Part shown: positions 27,701 through 36,196 of the stretch, one piece after another | Layout: each line of letters starts with the position of its first letter | Numbering within the stretch: position 1 is the stretch's first letter | Assembly (NCBI RefSeq): GCF_000316035.1 | Contig: NZ_ANHX01000091.1 | Coordinates: forward strand, 1 to 64,000 | Direction: 5' to 3' | DNA from: Paenibacillus sp. PAMC 26794 | Lineage (GTDB): Bacteria > Bacillota > Bacilli > Paenibacillales > Paenibacillaceae | DNA: 64,000 bases | Program-made: the position numbers and the translations under genes | Notes under the pieces: generated by a model | Seen by the model: the letters and a program-made list of their open reading frames with translations, nothing else | Told to the model about the DNA's origin: nothing | The model's database searches: none

Positions 27701-28384
27701 ATGAAACAAATACTTGTTATGGGCCACTATGATAAAACGGATTTTATGATGTACCTTGGTAAATTGTTGTCAATGGATCATCGGGTTCTGATTGTAGACG
27801 CAACGCAAAATAAGGATTATGAGTTCGTATTCCCTAAAATTGATCATTCTCTCACGATGAACACTCATGATCAATTTGATGTTATGGAAGATGTCCATTC
27901 ATATGAGGACCTGATGCATAATCTGGAAGAACAGAAATATGATTTTGTACTCATAGATTGTAATGACGAGGCTTCGTTGGTTGATTGGCCAGAAGTGGAT
28001 TTTGTTTATGTTGTGACTTCCTATGAGAATCCTGTTATTCAGAAAAACGTTAACCTTATTCGCGCATACTTCCAGGGAGAAAAGTTATCCTCTGTTAACC
28101 TTCCGGTAACGAAAATTATTTATGAGGTTAGTAATCATCTGGACGAAAAATATATGGATAGTCTGCTGGACGAACTACCTTTATTGTGGAAAGAGAGTCT
28201 TGTTTATTATCCTGATGAACGTGATCAGACACTGAAGATTATTAATCAATATAAAAATACAGTCATGGTCAAACGTATGTCCAGTTCATACAAGCTAGTC
28301 ATTAAACAGGCGATAGAGTTCATCCTAGGGTTGGAAACGTCAAAAGTTAACGCATTATGGAAGCGGGCCGAAAGGAGTAATTAA
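27701..28384 (+). CDS. ParA/MinD-like protein without a normal Walker A
   Basis: 227 residues. The layout (LVMGHYDKTDFMMYLGKLLS, VLIVDATQN, YDFVLIDCND) follows the ParA/MinD fold, but the first loop is GHYDKTDF instead of KGGxGKT, so ATP hydrolysis is doubtful. The start ATG 27701 follows ataaggaga. It is the second of three NTPase-like genes here; the next ATG comes one base after its stop. The function is inferred as a positioning or assembly factor. Confidence 0.5.
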   Translation: MKQILVMGHYDKTDFMMYLGKLLSMDHRVLIVDATQNKDYEFVFPKIDHSLTMNTHDQFDVMEDVHSYEDLMHNLEEQKYDFVLIDCNDEASLVDWPEVDFVYVVTSYENPVIQKNVNLIRAYFQGEKLSSVNLPVTKIIYEVSNHLDEKYMDSLLDELPLLWKESLVYYPDERDQTLKIINQYKNTVMVKRMSSSYKLVIKQAIEFILGLETSKVNALWKRAERSN

Positions 28385-28385
28385 C

Positions 28386-29225
28386 ATGGGTAAAATTGCA
28401 TTATGGGGTATGCAGCATGGATTAGGCGTAACCAGTGCAACCGCTGCTTTGGCTGCATTTATCGGGTTGGAGTATGATGTGAGAACTTTAGTATCTCAGC
28501 CGCAGCGGACGGACGGTGATATGGAGCGGTTTTTCAATAAAACAATTAATCAATATAATCGGCAATTTTTTGCCATTGGTGGATTGGGGCTCGACTCATT
28601 AGAGCGTGTTGCGAAGAGCAGTAAGCTTGAACGCAATAGTGTTAAAAATTATACACTAATGGTAGAGCGGAATCGTTTGGACCTTCTTTGGGGAAGTGAA
28701 CGTCTTAATCGACCACAACAGGGTTCGATCGAAGCTGTGAATATGGTATTTCGTATGGCGGCAGAATACTATGGCATTTCACTTTTGGATGCTAGAAGTG
28801 GGCAGGATAACGAGGTCTCTAACAGCCTGATCAGGGATGCAGATTTGGTGGTTATCTGTGTGAATCAAAATATAAGTGTACTAGAAAAATATTTTGACAA
28901 TCAAAGGAAGCATTGGCCAGAGGTACTTGAAGAAAAGCCACATCTGCTTCTTATGACGCAGTATGATCCTATGTCAAAATATAAGATCAAAAATATAGCC
29001 AACAAGTACAAGCTCAAAGCTCCTATATTGACAATTCCCTATAATACAAGCTTCAAAGATCATTTAAATGATGGTGACATTAAAGGTTTCTTTGCTAGAA
29101 ATCGATTTGTCGGCAGCAGTCATGAAAATCATTACTTCATACAGGAAGTTGGCCGTGCTGCAAAAACAATACTGCATGAGATTGGTATTAACACCAAACT
29201 GAAGCGAATTGAAAGAGGGAATTAA
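28386..29225 (+). CDS. ParA/MinD-like NTPase
   Basis: 279 residues. The N-terminus (IALWGMQHGLGVTSATAAL) is a Walker A variant with GLGVTS, and ISLLDARSGQDNE is the likely switch or Walker B region. It lacks the signature Lys of ParA/MinD at the usual place. It starts with ATG after aaaggagt, one base after the preceding stop, and lies directly before the TadA-like ATPase. It resembles chromosome- or pole-positioning ATPases of Tad loci. Confidence 0.55.
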   Translation: MGKIALWGMQHGLGVTSATAALAAFIGLEYDVRTLVSQPQRTDGDMERFFNKTINQYNRQFFAIGGLGLDSLERVAKSSKLERNSVKNYTLMVERNRLDLLWGSERLNRPQQGSIEAVNMVFRMAAEYYGISLLDARSGQDNEVSNSLIRDADLVVICVNQNISVLEKYFDNQRKHWPEVLEEKPHLLLMTQYDPMSKYKIKNIANKYKLKAPILTIPYNTSFKDHLNDGDIKGFFARNRFVGSSHENHYFIQEVGRAAKTILHEIGINTKLKRIERGN

Positions 29226-29226
29226 G

Positions 29227-31134
29227 ATGGGACTGAATTTCACCATTAATTTCCTCGCAATTGTTTTGATCGTAGCTGTTTTAATTGCGTATTTATTCTT
29301 GAAGCTGAACAGAAAACCTGGTCAGGTTGGAACACGTCAGAAAAATGAAAATGAAGAACGGTTCCAATTTGATTATCTTCTTGAATACGTTAAAACCATG
29401 ATTAATGAGTACGTAAATAGTAACTTGTTGGATATGGGAATGACAAGCGAGGAATACAATCGTCGTCTGGGAGTTGTAGCTGAGCTAAGAAGTGCCATGA
29501 AAAATGCGACTTCAGGTGACATACAAGAGAAGATTTATCTTAAGCAATTTATATCTGATCTTTTGGAACGTAATTATGGTTTTAACGATGATAATATCGA
29601 TAGAATCATTCCTTTTGAGGATGAAGATCAATTAACACAACAAGATAAATTTGATATTTTGCTTCATTTATATAAAAAGAAGCACGGATTTCAAGGTCTA
29701 TCCAAGTTAATCGATAAGTATCAATTGGATCAACCAAAAAAAGTTATTGAAGATGGAACGGTAGATTCATATGTAATCACAGGTGATGAGATTGACTCCA
29801 TTTTTGTCAAAGAAGCACGTGGTGGTTTGGAGTTTGATGATAAGTTAGCTATCGTTGTGCAGCGTGTATACCAGCATTATAAAGGGTTTGGCGTTATTGA
29901 CGAAATTCGTGATATGTCCATTGATGGCGTATCTGGTGGGGTATCAGGTGTTCCTACCAATATGCAGATTGTTGAAGATGAGATTTCATTATTGCAAGGA
30001 ATGAAGCAATATAAGTATCCGGGGTACCAGAGCGTATGGATTTTCTTTCGAGGTAAATCTATACATTTATCGTTTTTAAGTTTTGAAACTGACCTAGAAT
30101 TGAAAAGGGTATGTCAGAACATCTATAAGTATGACAATCCAGGTCAACTAACGGAGACGAACGGTTTTAAAGTCAATGAAATGAAAGATGGATCCAGGGT
30201 CGTGGTTGTTCGACCGCCGTTTGCAGAGAGTTGGGCATTTTTTGTTAGGAAGTTTGATCTACCTAATATGAAATTGGATCATCTGATCTCATCCAAAGAT
30301 GCCGTAAATGCTGAATTAGCTAGAGATATGATTAAGTACCTGATGAAAGGTGCGCAGGTTACTGCATTTACTGGACCTCAGGGTTCAGGAAAGACATCTT
30401 TGGTCATGGCCTCAGTTAAATACATATACGCTACGTTAACTTTGAGGATTCAAGAGATGACATTTGAGCTGCATCTAAGAAGACTATATCCACAACGTAA
30501 CTCACTAGCATTGCGAGAAACCGAGAACATTGCTGGACAAGCTGGACTAGACCTTCAGAAAAAAACGGATGGTTCCGTAAACATTCTGGGGGAGGTCGCT
30601 ACGGACCCCGTGGCAGCTTGGATGATTCAGATGTCGCAGGTAGCAAGTCTGTTTACGATCTTTACACATCATGCGACCTCTGCACGTGAATTGGTATGGT
30701 CTTTGCGGAACTCATTGCTCAAAACCGGTGTGTTTCAGAATGAACGTATCGCAGAAGAACAGGTAGCAAATGCGGTGCAATGGGATGTTCACATGCGTAA
30801 GGAAATGAACGGTAAACGTTACATTGAGCGAATAACTGAGATCACACCTGTTCGATTTGAATCGGATACGTTGGAGCATGAAGAAGTGTTATCTAAAGAT
30901 GATTCTATTGAGAGCAAGTTGGACGCTTTGGTCAATCTTCAAAGAGAAGTGTACAGAAGAAATAGCGGAAGAGTATGGAATGCACGAAATATCATTGAAT
31001 ACCGTAATGGTGAATACGTTGCTGTGTCTCCAATCTCTCCTGAAAAAATTGAAAAAATGTTGTTAAACATGAACGAGGAAGATCGTGAGAACTTCGGACA
31101 GTTTCTGAATGCACACTGGGGGCAGGCTCAATGA
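29227..31134 (+). CDS. TadA/CpaF/VirB11-like secretion ATPase
   Basis: 635 residues, longer than most TadA proteins. It opens with a transmembrane segment (residues 3-22), unusual for this cytosolic family. The ATPase core has Walker A GPQGSGKTS at about residue 383, an Asp-box-like region, and a Walker B region LGEVATDP with a following THHATS His box. TadA-type hexamers power pilus or secretion assembly. The start ATG 29227 is 1 bp after the previous stop codon. Its stop overlaps the next start (ATGA). Confidence 0.8.
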   Translation: MGLNFTINFLAIVLIVAVLIAYLFLKLNRKPGQVGTRQKNENEERFQFDYLLEYVKTMINEYVNSNLLDMGMTSEEYNRRLGVVAELRSAMKNATSGDIQEKIYLKQFISDLLERNYGFNDDNIDRIIPFEDEDQLTQQDKFDILLHLYKKKHGFQGLSKLIDKYQLDQPKKVIEDGTVDSYVITGDEIDSIFVKEARGGLEFDDKLAIVVQRVYQHYKGFGVIDEIRDMSIDGVSGGVSGVPTNMQIVEDEISLLQGMKQYKYPGYQSVWIFFRGKSIHLSFLSFETDLELKRVCQNIYKYDNPGQLTETNGFKVNEMKDGSRVVVVRPPFAESWAFFVRKFDLPNMKLDHLISSKDAVNAELARDMIKYLMKGAQVTAFTGPQGSGKTSLVMASVKYIYATLTLRIQEMTFELHLRRLYPQRNSLALRETENIAGQAGLDLQKKTDGSVNILGEVATDPVAAWMIQMSQVASLFTIFTHHATSARELVWSLRNSLLKTGVFQNERIAEEQVANAVQWDVHMRKEMNGKRYIERITEITPVRFESDTLEHEEVLSKDDSIESKLDALVNLQREVYRRNSGRVWNARNIIEYRNGEYVAVSPISPEKIEKMLLNMNEEDRENFGQFLNAHWGQAQ

Positions 31135-33203
31135 ATAAGTGGATATGGATTTTTGCCATTGCGGGCGGTGCCCTGCTTATTTCGGGCGGAATACTTCTTT
31201 ATCTTATTCTCAAAGATCGCAAGCGGAAGAAGAATCGTGAGAATGTATGGCCTTCTTCTAAAAATGTAACAGGAAAAACACCACGACAATTGTTGGTGTT
31301 TTACCAGAAATCATATCATCAACTGATCAAGGTTCCGATCGTCAAGTCACAGATTCTGAAGATTCGTAAACGTCTGACTGCGATCAACACCTACGATGAG
31401 TATTCATTGCGTAAAGAAACGATGCGAATTACCTATTTGACGCTAGGATCTATCATTATTGGTCTTATTGTACTGGCAATAATCAGTAAAAGTTGGATGG
31501 CATTATTCTTTGGAGCGTTAGCAGCTATCGTTATAAACGAATTGTGCATTGATATTTTTGTGAACCGGGTTGAAGATCGTCTGTTAAAACAGTTCTCGAA
31601 CGTTCTGGAGGATGATCGTCATCATTATCAGGAAGTGAGGATGGTTGATGAGGCCTTGTACCAGGCTGCACAATCGTCACCACATGACATCAAGCTCCAG
31701 ACAGAGAGGATTCACGAAGTATTAACATCCAAGGATCCTGCTCGAGAGCTGGAAAAATACTATGCGGTTGCGCCTAACCGTTATTTGAAAGTTTTTTCCG
31801 GAGTGTCACATTTGATTATGGAGTACGGTGACCGCAACGTTCCAAAGGGCTCCATGTATCTGAATGCCATTAATAAATTTGTGCAAGAGATCAGATATGA
31901 CCTGATGAGAAGGCAAAAATTACGTTACAAATTAGGCGGATTGACCTTACTTGCACTTATTCCAATCCTGCTGTCGTTTCCGTTGCAGCGTTGGGCGGAA
32001 AACTATTTTCCAATTACGACAGAGTTCTATGACAGCAGAATTGGTTTTTTAGTTCGAATGTTCATATACGCTTCAGCTGTAATCTGTTACTTGCTAATTC
32101 GTAAATTATCGGAGAATGATGAAGCCAAATATGTAGCTAAAGGTCCGCGAAAAGAGTGGGAAAAGAAAGCATATTCTTGGTCTTGGGTCAAGTGGATCGT
32201 GGATCGATTGGTCCCGTCACCAAATACGAGGAAGCATCATCGAACCAACATGCTCCTCAAAGAGGCAAACTCTCATCTAACATTGGAATGGTTGTATATC
32301 CACCGAATCGTTATCTCTGTCTCCGCGTTTATTGGTGTAATTGTGTTCTCTGTGTTTTTACATTACAACAGCGTACACCATATATTCAGCAAACCGACGT
32401 CAGAAGCAACGAACATTCTTGGATATATGAATGCTGATGAATTGGAGCGTGCTAATCAGGTAACGACAATGGACAACCAAATTATCGAAGATCTTCGGAC
32501 GAATAAAGATCTGACGCGAGAACAGGTTGTTCAGTCCATAGAAACTCATTCAAATGAGCCATTAACAGATGTGGCTATGAATAATACTGTCAATCGGATT
32601 ATCGGTAAAGTAACTGTTGTGAACAACGAGTATCTAAAATGGTGGGAACTCCTTATCGCTATAGGCTTTGGAGTTACAGGGTATTACATCACCATATGGA
32701 TTTTACAATTTCAGCGTCGGTTACGCGCATTGGAAATGCAAAATGAAGTGGACCAATTCCATGTGCTAATCTCGATTCTGTGTGAATTTGAACGGATCTC
32801 TGTGGAGACTGTACTTGAGTGGATGGAACGATACAGTATCATTTTCAGACCAGCGCTACAAAAATGTCTGCTCAATTATGATAGTGGTGCAGAGGAAGCC
32901 TTGAAAATGCTGAAATCGGATGCGCCGTTCGATTCGTTTGGTAGAATCGTGAAACGTCTAATGCAGGCGGTAGATAAGCTATCGTTACGTGAAGCGTTTG
33001 ACGATCTGGAGATGGAACAAGAGTACTATGCTGAGCAGAAGAAGGAACGCCTTGAGCGTTTGATTCGAAAGAAAACATCGTATGGCAAGTTATTTGGCTG
33101 GACACCAGGTGCACTGCTGATTGCACTATATCTGGTCTTCCCATTCCTTTACATGTCATTCAAACAACTAAGTGATATATCAACACAATTACAAACTATT
33201 TAA
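31131..33203 (+). CDS. TadB/TadC-like platform membrane protein (T2SSF type)
   Basis: 690 residues. Hydrophobic segments lie near residues 5-28, 105-145, 265-285, 305-325, 395-420, 510-530 and 660-680. Two cytosolic helical domains resemble type II secretion F proteins (EVDQFHVLISILCEFERISV ... LREAFDDLEMEQEY). The length suggests a TadB-TadC fusion. It would form the inner-membrane platform moved by the TadA-like ATPase, with which its start overlaps. Confidence 0.65.
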   Translation: MNKWIWIFAIAGGALLISGGILLYLILKDRKRKKNRENVWPSSKNVTGKTPRQLLVFYQKSYHQLIKVPIVKSQILKIRKRLTAINTYDEYSLRKETMRITYLTLGSIIIGLIVLAIISKSWMALFFGALAAIVINELCIDIFVNRVEDRLLKQFSNVLEDDRHHYQEVRMVDEALYQAAQSSPHDIKLQTERIHEVLTSKDPARELEKYYAVAPNRYLKVFSGVSHLIMEYGDRNVPKGSMYLNAINKFVQEIRYDLMRRQKLRYKLGGLTLLALIPILLSFPLQRWAENYFPITTEFYDSRIGFLVRMFIYASAVICYLLIRKLSENDEAKYVAKGPRKEWEKKAYSWSWVKWIVDRLVPSPNTRKHHRTNMLLKEANSHLTLEWLYIHRIVISVSAFIGVIVFSVFLHYNSVHHIFSKPTSEATNILGYMNADELERANQVTTMDNQIIEDLRTNKDLTREQVVQSIETHSNEPLTDVAMNNTVNRIIGKVTVVNNEYLKWWELLIAIGFGVTGYYITIWILQFQRRLRALEMQNEVDQFHVLISILCEFERISVETVLEWMERYSIIFRPALQKCLLNYDSGAEEALKMLKSDAPFDSFGRIVKRLMQAVDKLSLREAFDDLEMEQEYYAEQKKERLERLIRKKTSYGKLFGWTPGALLIALYLVFPFLYMSFKQLSDISTQLQTI

Positions 33204-33221
33204 GAGGGGATTGATTTTTTC

Positions 33222-33698
33222 ATGGAAGAAAATACAGGCGTCGGAATACGGGTCGCAGCCGGGATATTCCTCACCATTATGTTGATTACAATTGTAGTTA
33301 TTATTACGATTTCATCGCAGGATGCGGCAAAACAGGGACAGACAAAGATGGCTGCAATTACAACTCAGCTGTCTGATACGGAGTATCAGACATATAGCAA
33401 TACGACTTTGTCAGGCAGTCAGGTTCTGAATGCAGTAAGGCAATATATGAATCAGGAACAATTTGGTGTGCAGGTCATCACGGGAAAACAAAAACCTACA
33501 CAGCCTAAAGGTACTTTTTACGGCGATGTATTTAACGACATCGGAGAGATAACTCCCAATAGTGGTGGTACTTTGAGCCTTGCTAATGCTGAGAAGCAAT
33601 CTGCCAATGAATATATTAATCCAAGTGGGAAGTTTAGATCTTCTATTGTAAGAGATAAGAATAATATGATTAGAGGCATTGTTTTTGAACAAGAATAG
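33222..33698 (+). CDS. Pilin-like bitopic protein 1
   Basis: 158 residues. A short N-terminus (MEENTGVGIRVAAG) leads directly into a transmembrane helix (about 12-33), then a small extracellular domain. Residues 1-90 are nearly identical to the next gene, while the rest differs until a shared YINPSGKF ... SSIVRD end. It resembles a type IV pilin in size and position after TadBC, but has no prepilin peptidase site (no leader, no Glu at +5). The start ATG follows agagggga. Confidence 0.55.
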   Translation: MEENTGVGIRVAAGIFLTIMLITIVVIITISSQDAAKQGQTKMAAITTQLSDTEYQTYSNTTLSGSQVLNAVRQYMNQEQFGVQVITGKQKPTQPKGTFYGDVFNDIGEITPNSGGTLSLANAEKQSANEYINPSGKFRSSIVRDKNNMIRGIVFEQE

Positions 33699-33725
33699 CC
33701 AAAATAAAAGTGAGGGCTGATAAAC

Positions 33726-34220
33726 TTGGAAGAGAATACAGGCGTCGGTATTCGAGTAGCGGCGGGCATATTCCTAACAATTATGTTGATTACGATTGTA
33801 GTTATTATTACGATTTCATCGCAGGATGCAGCAAAACAGGGACAGACCAAGATGGCCGCGATTACAACACAACTGTCGGATACGGAGTATCAGACGTATA
33901 GCAATACTACGTTGTCAGGAAGTCAGGTGTTGAATGCGATACGGCAATATATGAATCAGGAGCAGTTTGGTATACAAGTTATAACAGGGAAACAGAGAGC
34001 TGGGGGTGATACCGTAGGTAACTATTATGGTAATACTTTTGGGGTTGAAAGTGGTGTAGTAACTTCTATGAATATTGATCGAGATAAAAAGACAAGTTTA
34101 GTGGATGCTGAGAATCAGGCGAGTGCCCAATATATTAATCCAAGTGGAAAATTTATATCTAGTATAGTGAGAGATGGCAATAACATGATTAGAGCTATTA
34201 AATTTGTGCAACAAAATTAG
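33726..34220 (+). CDS. Pilin-like bitopic protein 2
   Basis: 164 residues, a tandem paralogue of the preceding gene. The first 90 residues differ by only two Val/Ile changes, while residues 91-135 are unrelated. The start is TTG 33726 with gaggg upstream; the paralogue uses ATG, so their output may differ. The third codon changes between copies are mostly silent, so the constant part is under selection or was recently copied. Confidence 0.55.
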   Translation: MEENTGVGIRVAAGIFLTIMLITIVVIITISSQDAAKQGQTKMAAITTQLSDTEYQTYSNTTLSGSQVLNAIRQYMNQEQFGIQVITGKQRAGGDTVGNYYGNTFGVESGVVTSMNIDRDKKTSLVDAENQASAQYINPSGKFISSIVRDGNNMIRAIKFVQQN

Positions 34221-34252
34221 ATAGTTCTGATTTAAGTCGAAGGAGGTCTCCA

Positions 34253-34633
34253 ATGAGCGAAACGATGGAAAAGTTCATACTGGTCGTGGCTGAAATTAGC
34301 ATTCTGATTGTGGCTTGCATGTTCGCTCTTGGAGGCATTCAGTCTCAGGATGCGGCAGTTAACGTTACGCATAAATCCGCAGTAAATGAAGAGCGAAGGT
34401 TGTTCACAAGTCTTGAAATTACGGAGCAAGTTACATACACGGGTGCAGAGGTTCTTCAAAGCATAAGACAAATGAAAACCTTGGACGCCAATATTCGTGT
34501 AGTTAATAAATACTTCTATAGTTCAGATGATATTGAAAGTATTGATGTATCAGGAGTCGATCTCAATCGAACCTATGTTGTTTCATATATTCGAGACAGT
34601 CAAGGCAAAGTACAAACCATTGTTTTTACATAA
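34253..34633 (+). CDS. Pilin-like bitopic protein 3
   Basis: 126 residues. An N-terminal transmembrane helix (about 8-30) is followed by a QDAA motif and YTGAEVLQSIRQ, matching QDAA and LSGSQVLNAVRQ of the two preceding proteins. It is a diverged third member of the same family, with a shorter extracellular part. The start ATG follows gaaggaggt. Confidence 0.5.
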   Translation: MSETMEKFILVVAEISILIVACMFALGGIQSQDAAVNVTHKSAVNEERRLFTSLEITEQVTYTGAEVLQSIRQMKTLDANIRVVNKYFYSSDDIESIDVSGVDLNRTYVVSYIRDSQGKVQTIVFT

Positions 34634-34646
34634 AGGGTGAGCTAGT

Positions 34647-35195
34647 GTGGAAAACTCTTTCTCCAAAATATTAGGCATTTTCATTGCCATCGTGTTGTTA
34701 TTCTTGTATCCGTTGTACCAACAGGCTCAAAGACAGGATGACTTGTCTCAGATCGTTATCCACTCAGCTGTGACTACATTCGTGGATTCCGCTAGAACCA
34801 AGGGGTATATCACTCCTGAGATGTATCTAGAGTTTAACCAAAAGCTCGGAGCTACGGGCAATCAGTATGACATCCAGATGGAACATTTACACAAGAAATA
34901 TAATCCGGAATATACCGATCCGGCTAATCCGGCTACATTCCGTGATAGTTTCACGACCTACTTCGATGGTCATTATAATCAGGAAATTATGCAGAGGTTG
35001 TTTCCCAATAGCCCAGCATCTGATCTGAATCGTAGATATGTCATGGCGGTAGGTGACTTCTTCACCGTGAAAGTGAAAAATGTTAATCGCACCATGGCTA
35101 CAATCCTTAGTGATGTTTTTACTGGAGGCATCACGGATGGCAACGTTAAGGTCTATGTTCCTTACGGGGGAATGGTAATCAATGAAGATTACTAA
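34647..35195 (+). CDS. Bitopic protein of the Tad-like locus
   Basis: 182 residues with an N-terminal transmembrane helix (about 7-24) and an extracellular domain rich in aromatic and acidic residues. Not recognised. It may correspond to TadE/TadF-type minor pilins by position. The start is GTG 34647 after aagggtga. Its end overlaps the next gene by 14 bp. Confidence 0.5.
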   Translation: MENSFSKILGIFIAIVLLFLYPLYQQAQRQDDLSQIVIHSAVTTFVDSARTKGYITPEMYLEFNQKLGATGNQYDIQMEHLHKKYNPEYTDPANPATFRDSFTTYFDGHYNQEIMQRLFPNSPASDLNRRYVMAVGDFFTVKVKNVNRTMATILSDVFTGGITDGNVKVYVPYGGMVINEDY

Positions 35196-36165
35196 TCTGG
35201 CAATATTGTTTATCTGTATCTTTGTCCCTTTTTATCTAGTCATGGATTTTCGAACAGGAGACCAAAAAACGGCTCAGGCCTTATCTGATCAATATTCAGC
35301 TTCACTGCATACTGCAGTTCAGGATGCTTCTCAGATGTTAAATATGAATGTACTCCAAGAATATGAGGCGGGTTATCAGTCGAGAAAATTCTTCTTTGCG
35401 AATAAAGAGAGAGCGCTGGACACTTTCTTTCGCACACTCTATTTGAATTTTGATGTTGTCAATGACCCTGTTAGACAGGGAGCTCTTGCGGGATATATTC
35501 CAGCAGTTGCCGTCATTGATTACGATGGCTATGACTTGTACGCAGTGGATGAGTACAGGGATGCCAATGGCGAGAGGGTATTCAAGCATATGTGGAGACC
35601 GAAGAAACCATATTCGTACTCGGACGACAGAGGTAACAGTATTAATTTCACGTTGGACAGTTATGTATATGCGTATGATTCTTACGCAAAGGCTTGGGTT
35701 GAAGGGTTCCGTGAAGATTTGGAGGGCACAACCAACATTCCTTTATTAGACAATGCAGCCAATTTTGAAGCGATGCGAAAAAGTGTCATCGTGAAAAGTA
35801 TTCAACAGGATCTGGCTTATTATATAAACAAACATAATGAGTACGCGACTCGGTACGGAGTCCATTATACCTTTAGCCTTCCACAAATTTCACAGGAAGA
35901 ATGGATCAACTCCATCGATGACATTGGAATTATGGCATTTATCCAAGGAATTCCGATAGGGGACCAATTCTATAACAACTATGCTCTTGGTGGAGGCCGA
36001 CTGGTCAAGAAAACAGAGATTAAAGGCGCTGTCGATCTGACAACCGGTATTAAATATTATTACCCTAGTACATGTTCTTATGGTTATCGGGAAGATGAGA
36101 CCTTCTCAAGTGAAAGAGATGCAGCAGCAGCAGGTTATTATCCAAAGGGTTGCATGAATCGCTAA
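35182..36165 (+). CDS. Bitopic protein with Ada-like Cys motif at C-terminus
   Basis: 327 residues. An N-terminal transmembrane segment (about 4-22) precedes a long extracellular domain with no recognised family. The last 35 residues (YYPSTCSYGYREDE ... GYYPKGCMNR) resemble the metal-binding ending seen in Ada-type domains, where Cys residues bind zinc; only two Cys are present here. It is the last gene before essC, 31 bp away. Confidence 0.5.
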   Translation: MKITNLAILFICIFVPFYLVMDFRTGDQKTAQALSDQYSASLHTAVQDASQMLNMNVLQEYEAGYQSRKFFFANKERALDTFFRTLYLNFDVVNDPVRQGALAGYIPAVAVIDYDGYDLYAVDEYRDANGERVFKHMWRPKKPYSYSDDRGNSINFTLDSYVYAYDSYAKAWVEGFREDLEGTTNIPLLDNAANFEAMRKSVIVKSIQQDLAYYINKHNEYATRYGVHYTFSLPQISQEEWINSIDDIGIMAFIQGIPIGDQFYNNYALGGGRLVKKTEIKGAVDLTTGIKYYYPSTCSYGYREDETFSSERDAAAAGYYPKGCMNR

Positions 36166-36196
36166 AAAAATACGTTGAAGAGGAGGCAGACGGAGC

